Of a DNA stretch of 64,000 nt, positions 13,801 through 26,686 are shown piece after piece. The translations under genes were made by a program, and so were the position numbers. This DNA is from Mactra quadrangularis. Taxonomy: Eukaryota; Mollusca; Bivalvia; Venerida; Mactridae. Below the pieces are notes generated by a model. That model was not told the origin of the DNA. It was given only the letters and a program-made list of their open reading frames with translations, and did no database searches. The stretch lies in assembly GCA_025267735.1 (NCBI GenBank), contig CM046298.1:27163866-27227865 (forward strand). The letters run 5' to 3'. The stretch's first letter is position 1, and every line of letters starts with the position of its first letter.

Positions 13801-15440
13801 AGGTTTCCTAGACACTTTTCTATCACCAGTACTAGCTTACCCAACCGCGAGAAAAGGAGTGATACACATCGCTAATAAGTTTCTACGAAATGATTATCAA
13901 AATGTGATTGTTGGAGTGTTGATATGAATGTGTTATACTTTTAGTTTTACAGCTATCGTTTAATCGTACCATTATCATAAATAAAGGTATTCTTACAAAT
14001 TTCTAAGTAGGTGGATTACTTGATCAAATTGTTGTGTTTAAATGCCTGTATTATTGTTCGTTTCGAACTCGTAAAATGAAATTTATATTAGAAGACATCA
14101 CGTGTGCCTTTCACAAATCAATAATATCTGCAAAAATTATAGACACTAATGTCTGCATAACGTGTGCGTTGATGTATAAAGTAATTTTCATTTACTGATG
14201 ACGATACAGGTAAACTTTATTTGATTTATTATTTAAAATAACGCATGGTTAGAAACTGATGGCAGTCATAAATTTTAAGCAAATTGTCATGTCCACATGT
14301 GTTCCTTTTATATCATAACCATTCATTAGATTTAATGGCATTTCAAGTCATAATTTCCGAACAGTGTACTATTTATTCTGCAACATTGAGTTCGAATATA
14401 CGTTCTTCAAATGAAAGAATGCCCCAATCACCAAGCCAAATATGTAAGAAAATGAAGAATATTTGACGATTTATTTTGCAATTGCGAAACGGTTGGTTAT
14501 CAAAAGATGCATCTTATCTTTATCAGTACAAAAAGATAAACCATATCACTTAGAACTTGTCGCTGCCACCTGTAACATAATTATGTTTATACTGTTCACA
14601 ATGTATACTTTGCTTTTTGACATGGATTGCGTTAGCAACTCAGGTCTTAGTAAGCAACATTTTTTCAAACGCATAAAAAATGTCGCGGACGTAGCCATTC
14701 GACGGTCATGCGCAGTTAGATTAGCACAGTGGTATGTTGTTAGGTTGAATTGATACCAACGCGTGAATTAATAGTGCCTTTGATAACAATATCTGACAGT
14801 ATCAAGCAGTTTTGTAGTTTACTCACAAAACATAAAAAAATCATTGTTAATTCCGTATAAACAGTTTCAATAAGGAATCGACATTCTTCCGCCAAACTAT
14901 TGATAACTAGTTATGTAACTTCCAACCCGTTTCTTTTCTTGTGGACTGTAACACCAATGTGCTAAAAAATAAACACGCAGACAAATGTCCAGTGTCTGAA
15001 GAGAGATCAAATAAATGTGAACTGATTTCTTCTGCGGACAGTATCAATGCAGCTTCGCTGATCCTTCGTAATGCAGTTAGTTTGTAAATTTTAGAAGGAA
15101 AAGATCATCAGTCAAGCCTCTCTATATGTATTTGGATAAATTTTGCCCTGTTTAATCCATGTCCGGACAGCGCCATCGGCGCTTTGATTTTGTTCCTCTT
15201 GTTGTCACACATAGTATCAATTTGTTTCCATCGATTCACTTCCTTGTCAATTATTAAATATCACTGTTTTTCGTGAAATATATCTAATAGAGATGTTTCA
15301 TATTTCATCATAATTTATAATTGAAACCTTTATTTTTTTAACAAAAAATATAATTGAAATAATGATTTCAAGAACCATTGAATTTTTACTTTGAAATCAA
15401 TATGTTTTGCTCAAAATCTATTGCAATATAACGATAGGCA

Positions 15441-18040
15441 AATACGCATGAGGATTTATGAAATATTTTCATATTTTAAGACAAAACTCAGCCAGGCTTT
15501 TTAACAGAATTATAATACCGTCGACTTATTGAAATTGAAATACAGTTTTATCATTAATAAAGCACATTACTAAGGGCATGAGTATTGCGATTGAAATACA
15601 TGTTTCACAGTATGAGGAAAACGGGTTTAATTACTATCATTCTTTACTATCGCAAAAAGACATATATTGTGTTTCATATAAAATGCCAGGAAACATGGTG
15701 TTTTCATATAAACGCAAACGAAGTTATTCAGTCATGCAAAAAATGTAAAATTAGAACATAAATTTTACATCCGGCAAGTGAAATGTCATGTTTAGATCAC
15801 ACTGTGCATGGTGTATTAGAATCTAATTTCATTATGTTTCGTAAAGCCAAGTAAACAATTCATGATATTGAAATCTAAAACAAAAACTTCGAATTTCTTC
15901 TATTGTACCAAGAAACATATCACTATGTATGAAGTTTTTGCCGATTTGAATTGATATACGACAGTTCACCAAAAACAGAAATTATAGAAAAGTGGTTTGT
16001 ACTCGTTAAATCAATGTTAATAATGTTTGTTTTGTCATTTGAAGGATCGCTTGATATTTTTATTGATTTGATTAAATCAAGTTGAGCAAAGTGCTTTGTG
16101 AACAAAGCAATTAGTGAATAATTTAGTTTTGCAATATTTATCTTTTTGTATAATAAATATCACATGCTTTCAGATATTGATGAGTCAGCATGATCATTAA
16201 TGAAACGTTCGTTTGATCAGCACAAATATCTCATCAATTGGTATGTTATCAATAATTATGATTTGTTACGCATAGAATTTTATTTAAAGTAAATGAACAT
16301 TTAGCTGTCGGTATTGGTTGTTGTTGTAAACAAGAACAAATTGCAATTACATAATTGAATTTAGTTTTCCATTTTGAAGCTATAAAACCTGACATAAAAT
16401 GCAGAGGTAATGCTAGAAGTAAATCTAATGTTTCAGAAGTCATTCGCATAATTCACCAGTTTAAGAAATCATTAAAAACGTATTGAAATCATGTGCTTGA
16501 TAAATATCAATAAGATTTTGTTTAAAATATTATAATCAAATTAGGTATGTATGATTTTTACGGAAATCAAATTGTATTTCAAATATTGATAAATTATGTT
16601 AAGTATTTATTGATTAAGTTGCGTTTGTTTAGAACAAAGAATCTAAATTCGTCAAGTTAAAAGACGTATATTGAATATCACTTCTACGCAACACAAAAAG
16701 GTTATATCGCGCCTAAAGCAATTGATGATAACAATTAATGAAATCGAATAATAGAGGTATCAAGTCCAATATTTTGAGATAAATATTTATTTCCTTCAGA
16801 TAGTTAAGTATCGCATATGATGGTACCGATTGAAAAAGTTCTCTAAGTGAGCTAACCTTAAGCAATTGCACGTGTTTTTGCTATCATTCATAACCAATTG
16901 TATAAAAGCCTATTATGATAACACATGCAAATAAAATCGACCTCAAACATCTGAAAGACACAAACGTTTTACTAACTTTCGAAACACAATTCCTGCACAG
17001 ATGTGCTCAAAACGCTTGAGAATAGAATGTTCAAGTGGTCAATTTACTGTTATATAAATTACGTTGCCTAATCTGACGTATACCTAGTGTTTCATGCTGT
17101 CGTATATACATTGTTTTTAACTTATCATTAAACTCAGTCAGTCGAATTACTAAATCGACATATTCAAAGACTAATCAAATAGTCAATAGACCCAGACACT
17201 TGCATCGCATAAAAAGGTAAGTTGAGACTTGACTTGTTCAATTTTTTACAACAGTAATGGTGATTTGGTATCAAATAAAGTGAGATTAAGTCAGTAACTA
17301 AACTACTTTCATCAAATAATTAAAAAGGAGAGTATAATGAAAAAACTAATCAACATTCAGAGGAATGCTACATTAAATATATTAAGTTGACAATAAATGT
17401 GCAAATGATAAATGGTGCATAAATTGTAACAATGTTGTAAGAAAGTTTCATTTTCTTGAAAAGTGTAATATGTGCATCTCTGCGTCAGTCGTGATATCGT
17501 CCACATTGTCAGGTTCATGCTCTAACATGCCGTTTAAAGTCTTAATGTGTCACTAAAAAGGACAAAAAAGTGTATGATATATTAATTTATGAGATATAAT
17601 ACATAAATAAAATATGTATCTATGTATATATTTAGCCGTATTGATTCAAGAAACGTCACGTAGTGAGAAGTATACCCTGAAATGTAAATTAGAATCATTT
17701 TAATATATATTGTATTGGAACACCCTTTATTTTCCAATCATGTCTGTGATTAACGACCATTTTTTTGTCTGTGAATCTTCTATAAGGTTTAATTATTACA
17801 TATATATCTATTCGCTAGACACTTTAATTGCTATAAAAAAGAATAGGCACTCCTAAGTTTGAGAGACAGTGATGTATTTAAACGTTTTCAATAATTGTTA
17901 ACAGTTAAATTACTAAGCGGTGTCATTTTCAACTAAAAGAAAATCGTAGTTATGTCTAGTTTAACATTTTATATCTTGTATTCAAAATTGTGTCCAAAAC
18001 ATGAAAAAATCTCAACAATTATCATCCCATGTGTATTTTT
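15441..18040. other. Non-coding, nothing recognised
   Basis: AT-rich DNA with only short, unsupported ORFs (15923-16105 and 16249-16449, both minus strand). Confidence 0.4.
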
Positions 18041-18175
18041 TCAGCAAAGACGAATAATTATAGGTTATTATACATTTTACTGTACAAGTACGAGTCCAAA
18101 TATATTCCGTATTGTACAGTAAAATGTATAATAACCTTTGTATTATATATCTTTGTACATTCGTCTTCAATTCGT
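18040..18175. repeat. Strong inverted repeat (perfect 26-base arms)
   Basis: The arm at 18062-18087 (AGGTTATTATACATTTTACT then GTACAA) is perfectly complementary to 18112-18137, with a 24-base loop. The symmetry continues imperfectly outward to AAGACGAAT and ATTCGTCTT. It is likely a foldback element; its transcript would form a stable hairpin. Confidence 0.85.
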
Positions 18176-20206
18176 TAAAACTTAAAATTGGAAACCAGAC
18201 TAGCACCTTTTAGTGCAAATGTACCCAACCGTCTAATACGACAATAATATATATTTTTTTGGATCCTATGCGGGAATATATTGAACGGTCACGTGGTACA
18301 AATGCAGATTGTCGATTGGTCAGATTTATTAGATATATAATTAATCATATTTATAATTGATTTAACCATACGCAGATATGACTGATGCTTATTATTTTCC
18401 CTTTAAACAAACCAATTTGGCTTTATTGTAATATCAATTAAACTCTGTTAATACCATTGAAACGGTGAAAAATTCATTGTTAAAAAGCCATTGCCAAACA
18501 TATGGATCACCAATACCATTTCAAAAATGTTATTCAGATTCAAGACAACGATTTCGACATATTTAGCATTCAACATTGTACCATATTTGTAATAAAACAG
18601 TTGCTCTATCTAAATTTGATTTTCCTATAAAAGTTAGATATATGGGATTTCAGCTTTGATCAAGAAGCAAATCATATGAGCAAACATTTACCATGCCGTA
18701 TTGAATAAATGTTATAATATCAGATTATGCTTTAAGTTCATTGGTTCTGTTTCTTTGTCTGACAAATGATGAATGTCAAGTCCTACAAGTCATAAACCTG
18801 ACGCATTCTTTAAAATCTGATATTCTTCTCGCCAAAACGGTAAAAATGCATACAGAAATGGGTAACAGATACTATTACAACTGAATAGATTTTTATTGTT
18901 ATGTAGAAACTCATTAGCAATGATGAGTTAGACACAAAACTAGTAGTATATAATCAATTGATGAAAGTACCACAGAGAATGATTCCATCACAGAATATAC
19001 CACGTGGTAGCACTGACGTTTGTTAAAAATAAGTTTAAAAGAAGCAATAGAATTCAATAAGGCTTGCTAAAAGGCAATATTTTTTGTTGTTGAAGAGGTA
19101 GAAGAAACTAACACTTGATCAGTAAGTTTCACTTTCGTCAGACATTTAGTAAGACATTAGGAACAATAATGACAGTCTTGGAAAACTATCTAGAAGAACA
19201 GGTCTCTACGAAAATAGTTCCATGGTTAAGTTTAATACAACAGAAGCTGCTAAATCCAATTTTCTTTTATAATCTTAGCAATTTGAAAACCAAATTCGGT
19301 ACTAATTGACGTAATGATATGAAAGGTGAAGTTATTAGACCACAAAATTAGAAATTACAAAATAACAAGTTTGTTTAAAACTCTTGCGAGACAACTAGAC
19401 AGACTGTAATGTAATTTTGTACCCATTTATAGCACGAAAACAAAGATAATGTAAATTTATTCAATTTTCAGGGGTTATTTATAACAGTGATGTTGTCGCA
19501 AAGAAAGAACTTAAAACTCTTAAAGTTCGAAAGTTCTAAAGACAATTTAGTCTGTCTGATAGCACATGCTACTTAAATGTCTTTAATTTCTAATTTGGGA
19601 ATTCGGTTGTTCGTGTATATTGCATTCTGTCTGGGATGTTAGTGCTGAAGTACTGGAGATAATAATGGCATTAACTTTACGTTAACCAATTAAAACACTA
19701 AGAAGATATGAAATTACAGTGTTCGAACCTTGAATTCACTTAAAACAAAATATAATACTTGTCTCCCAAATTTACAGTTATTTTTAACAAAACACGCCAC
19801 TTAAAAAATGCCTTCGATGTGGTATATTTATATTTCTAAGACTTCGATGAAGTATATAACATTAAAGTTTAAGCACTCAGACAAGTTAGTGTCTTTAAAG
19901 GTGTTGTTGATTGGATAATCACTATAAAAACAAACCTTATATTTTAGCACTGTCGTTTAAACTTTTTCCTTGTCTTTACTACAATCGTCTGCGTACATAT
20001 GTTAGTCACAGTTGACGTTAACTTATACCTCATTATCATCTCTGGAATCTATATTTTCTTTTCTATCATTTTAGTTTATGTATTTCCAGCAATATCTTAT
20101 TATATATCACAAGGTCTCAGTGATACTATGTCTTGTTGAAGTGTTTCATCAATTTGAAGCTTCAATTTACTTTTAATGGAAAACGAATTGAAATCGTATG
20201 TAAATT
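18176..20206. other. Non-coding, nothing recognised
   Basis: No repeat family or supported gene. An ORF at 19115-19309 has no recognised domain. Confidence 0.4.
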
Positions 20207-20510
20207 GTTTTGTTTGTTGGGTTTAACGCCGTAACAACACATTGTATAGGTCAAATAACGGCGGTCAGTCAACCTACTCACTGTTACTGGAAAAGCTAAA
20301 TATCTGGATTTAGCTGTTAACCAACTACTAAGCACATACTTTCGTCAGTGACTGACAACTGCCAAATCAAAAAATCATTGGTAGGAGGGAGAATGGCCGT
20401 AGAAATAATTTCATGACCAAGCTTCACGAAAGTATGCCACACCCGGAAATCGAACCCACGACCTCTCGATCAGTAGACTTGCGTTCTACCAACTGAGCTA
20501 GCCGGGCGGC
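20207..20510 (-). mobile_element. tRNA-derived SINE, family 1, near full length
   Basis: On the minus strand the head reads GCCCGGCTAGCTCAGTTGGT and then GTCGTGGGTTCGATTTCC (A and B boxes of a tRNA, closest in style to tRNA-Lys). The body has CAGTTGTCAGTCACTGACG and the tail ends GGCGTTAAACCCAACAAAC. It is not a functional tRNA gene because the head runs straight into the SINE body and the acceptor stem is unmatched. Confidence 0.9.
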
Positions 20511-21854
20511 TAATAGTATTTAAAACAAACCATTGAAATAAAATGTATTAAAAAGCAAACGTTGTGCTGGTAATATCTTTGCTGTACATTTGGAACGCTA
20601 GCACGAGATGGCTGATTCAGAAATGGATATGAATTGAACTGAACAATAACAAAAGCTGCAAATGAAGAGATTTTATTAAGAGTTTCTGACTTATGAAAAT
20701 TCATTCCTCATGACGAAATTGTAGTATTAAATATTTACTCAAAATCAAATAAATTAACATTTACGTTACTGTTTCAACTTTAACGACTACAAAATTACCT
20801 AAATGACTGAAAAGTTGTATTTTAGGATTTTCTGGGCTAATTTGTTATTTTGTAATTTCTAATTTTGCTAGTCTTGTAAATGAGTTGTAAACTAAGTTTT
20901 CAAACTGTCATTTAAACAAATCGTATTATACTTATTTTTGGTACAGGTAGGGGTGGTAATCAAATCAGAACATTGTCTATTCTTGACTAAACGTTTTTTT
21001 TCTTGCCTTCGGATGCACACACTTATTTTGAGTTACTTCATGCATTTTCGAGCACTGCGTGTTTCAACCTTCGTGACTGAGTGGTTGTTGGTTAGGGAAG
21101 TTGATCTCATATCACAGTAATCTCTCATTGATAGTGAGTTGAGGGTTTGAGTTAAGCTCAAATATAGGCAGTATTCAACAAAGGGTGAATGGAAATTTGT
21201 ATTGTAAATCCAGGGTGAATGGTCATATGAATTGGACACTCAAATGACTCTGGCAAAAGACAAGCAAACCTGATAAATGGTTAAAATGTTTTCGAATTGA
21301 ATGATTAAGATTATTTCAATGCACGTATAGCCCTAATCTTAGAATTCCAGTTTCTGATTATAATGTACGCATTGACTTTTTAACGCCGTATAAACTCAGA
21401 AATATTTTACTTCGTTTTAATCTATATCGTCAACTGGGTTTGGTCAAATGTATCATTCCATATAGTTTTGTTTTCAATGGTAAAAAGAAAAAACGTGAAT
21501 CCAAGATGGTTAAGTATTGCATTAATCAATATCTGTATAAGATATCAAAGGAACAAATATTATAGCTTACAATTATACCAAAGTATCATCGTCTCATATT
21601 AAAAGAAATAATTGCTCGAGCAGCTTGACGCACAGTGCCTATCATAATATCAAATGATATATTGATAAGTCTTAAATTGTATATTCTGTTTTATGGGTGT
21701 GTACGCTTGAAACGTCAGACATCATTTATTGATTCTTAAGCGTTTTAAACAACAATCTTTAATTACATTTGATATTAAACTCTTACTGCTATCAAATATG
21801 GGCGTGTTAATATATAGCACATACAAAATAATTACATTATAAATATCAGATAAG
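20511..21854. other. Non-coding, nothing recognised
   Basis: Only short overlapping ORFs on opposite strands near 20938-21239, neither supported. Confidence 0.4.
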
Positions 21855-21946
21855 CATGTATATCGAGGGTTGCCCGCAAGACTGTAGTAACTCGCTCGTT
21901 TACTCAATGCACGTACGACAGTCTTGCGGGAAACCCTCGATATATG
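21855..21946. repeat. Inverted repeat with GC-rich arms
   Basis: The left arm 21855-21885 (TATCGAGGGTTGCCCGCAAG then ACTGT) pairs with the right arm 21918-21946 (ACAGTCTTGCGGGAAACCCT then CGATATATG), with one mismatch and a two-base indel. A 32-base loop lies between. The arms are unusually GC-rich for the neighbourhood. Confidence 0.82.
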
Positions 21947-22062
21947 TAAGAAATAAGTTACAGTCAAAAAATGTTGTCATTTTTCTTGTCTTTTAATCAA
22001 TTTATAAAAAACCCTTATACCCTTAATAAACGCTGGTATATCAGAACTGAATTTATATACAG

Positions 22063-22325
22063 AGATTTGGCATCTCGTGTCCCGAAGGGGGTGCGGGTTC
22101 GAATCTCATCCGGGGAGGTTATACCCTTCCATGAAAATTTGACAATAATGTCAATTTTCCTCCATTGATAAAATATATGGAGACGATTCCGCCTTGTGGA
22201 AGGGTAGGTGAATACTGGTTATAGACATGGGTCCAGGAAAACTAGGTTAAATGCGCTGGACGCCGTAAAATTACCAAAATTGTGTTGACACAGCGTTAAA
22301 CCCAGTAAAAATAAAATAAATAAAT
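22063..22325 (+). mobile_element. tRNA-derived SINE, family 2
   Basis: Contains a B box within GTGCGGGTTCGAATCTC, the marker GGGGAGGTTATACCCTTCCA, the body CCTTGTGGAAGGGTAGGTGA and the tail GCTGGACGCCGTAAAATT..GCGTTAAACCC with an A-rich end. The A-box part of the head has been lost or diverged. Confidence 0.85.
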
Positions 22326-24550
22326 TTCAAGAAAGTAATATTCATCTAAAAACCGAATATAGGTATTTTTTTCAATTTAGTTTCATTAATAAGCATGTTT
22401 GGTGTATAAGCGTTTGGTACCGTATAACCCTAGATAGTTTTTTTTCAAACGGTGAAACATATAAACAAACATCACAATACAGTAAATAACACATTCTAAA
22501 ATCTCAACAAACATCACCAAGAAATATATACGTACAATCGTACTACATAAATAAACGTGCCTGACTGATATGAAGTGAAACCACGTACATGATCAATGAA
22601 TGACTCTTGCATATCAAAACTGACAATCCCATAAGTGTATCTCATCTAGGAAAAATATTCCCTTTTATTAAGTACAACCTATGTATATTATTACATGTAT
22701 TATACATGTCCCAGTCCATATATATCGGATAGATTTTTCTCGTTCTATGAATACCGCATACAAAACTCTGGATAATGGAGAAACACCGAGTTATGATCAG
22801 GAAAACAAATTACTTTAGCAAATAACAGCCATGCATCATTATACGAGATGTTCAGAATGAGCTTTGACTAAAAGGTTTCTCGGTTTTGTAGAAAATTTCG
22901 ACGCATTGATGAATATAATTTCTTACAAAAGTAGAATTATGATGTTTGCCCTTCAGGAGCCACACGACTTGTAGTAAGATCTCGTTTTTGAAGATTAATT
23001 CGTTTCTTTCTAAGAAACTCAGATGAATATCAAAGTGTACGCGTTTCAGTCTTCGTAATTCATTTGAATACGACTTTGGTAAGCTACGTGTAAGGCTATT
23101 GTATTGACTGAAAGTATCTATAAGAGTTTTCTTTAATCATTATTACATGTATATCATGTTTAATTCAGAGAAAAGTACATTTTGTTAAAAACGGACACAT
23201 TACATGTAACAATTTGTTACTAATGTAGGAGCGAAAATTCATTAACAAGTTCATGAGATCCATCAGCTGCATTTCTAAAGCAAATCAATTATTATCAATA
23301 GTTGTTAAAGTACAAGTTGCTCTGTAAAAGAAATCACAGACAAAATTATATCAATGATTGACGTCCATTGTAGATTTCTGTATTCAATTCTCTTTTGTGT
23401 TTATAACGGTTTCATCACATTTTACACTCTAGTATATTCATGAAAATGCTCTAAATAACATACATACAATAGATAGTGCAAATGTAAAATATAATATAGA
23501 CACGTTTAATGTACTAGACGTGTCAGAAATGCTCCTGCTTTATACAATAAATGTATATGGCAAAGAAAATCATACTGGCTTAAAACAACATGATCTAATC
23601 CTATCTAGTGCACTCAGGATACAGAAAATGGGACACTCGTCCAATCTAATGCATCAGTTTGGACCAGTAAATGAAACAGTAATCCCATTTAGTGATACAA
23701 TTCCTATATAATACAAAGATTTGGGTCAGAAGAGGGGGACAACCATCCCATCTAGCACACCCTGATTACAGAATATGGTGTGGCTATACTAGAATACCAT
23801 ATTACAATGCTGCTTAAAACAAAACATAATATATCTTTTAACTTTTACTGGTAATTACTTTTTGATTACTGATTTCAATTAACTTACGACATTTTGCTAA
23901 TGCTAGAAATTAAAGAAGTGAGCAGTTTTCACTTGCTTAATCAATGTTTATATTTGCTAACTGCTAGGTGCGGCAATACTGTCAATTGATTTAAGGGATA
24001 GAATGTGCACCGTACTCGATTTATAACAATGATTAATTAAACAATTCTGTACAATTTGTCTATTTACAGTATTGATAATTGCGTCTTGTTTGTTTTCATA
24101 TCAAATGGTTTGTAAACATTAAATATATTCAATTTCTGTTTAAAGGCAAACAAAGCACTGCGTATGAACAGAACAGTTTTCATTGTGTTTGCAATAATAA
24201 AAATACGTATTGTAGCACTCTGGAACCTTTGAACAATACATCAAAGATACCATACTGTTTATGGCAACTTTTCCAGACAGACACTTGTGGTTTTTGAAAT
24301 AAAACACGCGCAGTCAATATAATGCATGTTAATTTTAAGTGTATACAAACTTATGAATTTTAGGTTTTGAAAAACATTAAAGTGGAAACGCCTGTTGGAA
24401 CTTCTACATCGTTACTTTCATCTGCCAATGACGGGCACAGCTTAGCGTAAACAGTGCATTAAGAGAAAAAAAATTGAAATAACAGGTTAAGAGGGACACT
24501 ATCTAGTTGGGTCATTTTGTTGTTACTTTGTATAACAACACGAGCTATGA
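22326..24550. other. Non-coding, nothing recognised
   Basis: No repeat or gene supported. ORFs at 23520-23711 and 24079-24297 show no domain. Confidence 0.4.
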
Positions 24551-24554
24551 TGAC

Positions 24555-25182
24555 ATCCCAAAAACTATGAAACAACAAAACCCTCCTTTTAAAACAATGA
24601 AACACTATTTCCTATCTTATAAACTATGAAACAACATAGCCTACCTTTGAAAACAATAAAACAACATTGTCTACCATTTAAAACAATGAAACAACATAGC
24701 CTACCTTTTAAAACAATGAAACAACATAGCCTACCTTTTAAAACAATGAAACAACATAGCCTACCTTTTAAAACAATGAAACAACATAGCCTACCTTATA
24801 AAACAATGAAACAACATAGCCTACCTTTTAAAGCAATGAAACAACATAGCCTACCTTTTAAAACAATGAAACAACATAGCCTATGTTTTAAAACAACGAA
24901 ACAAGATAACCTACCTTCTAAAACAACGAAACAACATAGCCTACGTTTTAAAAGAACGAAACAAGATAGCTTACCTTTTAAACCAATGAAACAACATAGC
25001 CTATCTTTTAAAACAATTAAACAACATAACATACTTTTTAAAACATTGAAACAACACAACCTACCTTTTAACATAATGAAACACAATGAAACAACATAGC
25101 ATATCCTACCTTATAAGACTATATAAGACTATGAAAAAACATGGCCTACCTTATAAAACTACGAAACAGCATAGCCTACCTT
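24555..25182. repeat. 30-base minisatellite, about 21 units
   Basis: The unit AAACAATGAAACAACATAGC then CTACCTTTTA is repeated. It is near-perfect between about 24680 and 24880 and decays to both sides. Because 30 is divisible by three, frames stay open on both strands (24626-25099 plus, 24796-25086 minus), giving ten-residue repeats around KQHSLPFKT. No promoter, splice or conservation evidence supports translation. Confidence 0.92.
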
Positions 25183-26184
25183 ATTCTTGCCATAATTGAT
25201 TCGTCATGCGCACATACCGTAGATATTTCGATTTTGTTATAAATCCACATGTTAAACATTTGCTTATTTCTGCAAAACGTAATGTACTCATCTATTTCTA
25301 ACAGACTATTTGCCTAAATGACGCACAACGAAACCCAACATTGTCACATGATTTATGATGGATTTCTAAAACAGTAGACATTGGGATTGCTGAAATAAAC
25401 TTGCACATGGCTTCTCATTGAAAACAGTTTAAGGTAGATACTCACAACTGCTCAGATGTTAATTTTAACGAGGCAGATGTTAAGATTTGGTCATGCGCAT
25501 ATTATTTTACTAGATTTTATGGTGATTACCATTTTTAAAAGAAAACGTAGTGTGGCCCATACACGCACCCAGTTTGCCCCGGCTCTTTTCTTTTGTCAAT
25601 CCCATTTATCCTTTCACAAGGAGACGACGTTTTCTATATATACAGAATAAAATTATTATTACAACGGAATATTCACTGGTAGACATATATAATGCTAATT
25701 ATTTCCTATCAATTGTAGTATTTTGATATTTTCTATTAATCTTAATGCGACGGATGCCTACCTTAAATCGAACTAGACAGACATTCAATTTCCTGAAATT
25801 CCAGTTAAATTTAATCGGTCTTTAGGGACTTGTGTTTTGGAAAGCCATATTGAGATTTCAAAAAAAACCGCAATCGCATTAAAATGAAATCTGGTAGAAA
25901 CGAGAGAAAAAATCTTAGAAACGATTTGAATTTTCACCAGAGAAATATTTAGTCCTTGTCTTCTTTCCTAAATGTTTCATAGGATGTGTGAAATTATAAT
26001 TACCATGAAGAACAACGTTCTAAAATCAGGGTAGTTTTGTTGAATTATTTCAGCAATTACTGATAGGGATGTCAATTACATGTAATGGAGCTTGTGCCAA
26101 TAATGTCAAAAACATTTCAATTTCATTAGCAGGGCTTAACCAATTAAATAGTGGTACCGTCGAACACAACACATGTGTTATTGC
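25183..26184. other. Non-coding, nothing recognised
   Basis: No repeat family recognised; the ORF at 25456-25650 is unsupported. Confidence 0.4.
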
Positions 26185-26329
26185 TAGGTAATCATTTATG
26201 TAATGATATTCACAACAATAACACGTTCGATCATAATTATATTTATTTATTTTTCCGACGTTTCGGCTCTGTGCCTTTTTCAGGTAAATAAATAATAAAC
26301 TATATATTTTTTTTAGGTAATCATTTACG
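26185..26329 (-). mobile_element. Retroelement end fragment between 16-base direct repeats
   Basis: TAGGTAATCATTTATG (26185-26200) and TAGGTAATCATTTACG (26314-26329) flank a 113-base insert, as expected of a target duplication. On the minus strand the insert has CTGAAAAAGGCACAGAGCCG then AAACGTCGG. The phrase GCCGAAACGTCGG is, as I recall, common at the ends of Penelope-like or similar retroelements. A short stem (GGC-ACAGA-GCC) sits between CTGA and GAAAC, reminiscent of a decayed hammerhead core. Confidence 0.55.
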
Positions 26330-26686
26330 CATCCCACATTAAATTTTGGATTTGTTTGTTTTATAGTGCTTCATGCCGCTTTCTGACATGTTTTGACATA
26401 TCGCGGCGATCCGTTGATTCTTCATATTGCCCCCGAAGTTCTGTTATGTTTCTGAAGAGCCCACAATCGGATCAAACTTGTGTTTGCACTTGTTTCACCA
26501 GTTTTCACCATCATTGTGTGCAGCATAAATGCTGTGTTTTTATTTAAGATTTTGTCTTATTTAAGATTTTGTCCAAATAAAAGCGGTTATTAGTTAACTT
26601 AAGCTGTTGTGCATTGCTTTAATGTCAAAGCGTTACATTTCATAATAATAAGGGCATATATTATACATGCGCTTGGCCGCTTTTTC

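Larger units (their letters stand above)
11700..15440. repeat. Traces of a third copy of the segmental duplication
   Basis: Two patches match units A and B. 11765-11850 (GAATTGCTCTGACATATTTT..CCAGATTGA) resembles 4115-4160. 15190-15440 (TTGTCACACATAGTATCAATTTG, then TTACTTTGAAATCAATAT) resembles 9975-10180 and 6140-6350. The rest is unalignable by eye and includes a SINE at 13387. Confidence 0.45.

Noticed and set aside
14463..14753. 96-residue ORF
   Set aside because: No recognisable domain, splice context or conservation; expected by chance in 64 kb.
20440..20510. A tRNA gene (minus strand)
   Set aside because: The tRNA-like head continues into a SINE body and is repeated at 13387 and 57430; it is a SINE head, not a tRNA gene.
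24626..25099. 157-residue ORF with KQHSLPFKT repeats, and its 96-residue antisense partner
   Set aside because: Produced by a 30-base minisatellite; the unit length is a multiple of three, so frames stay open without selection.
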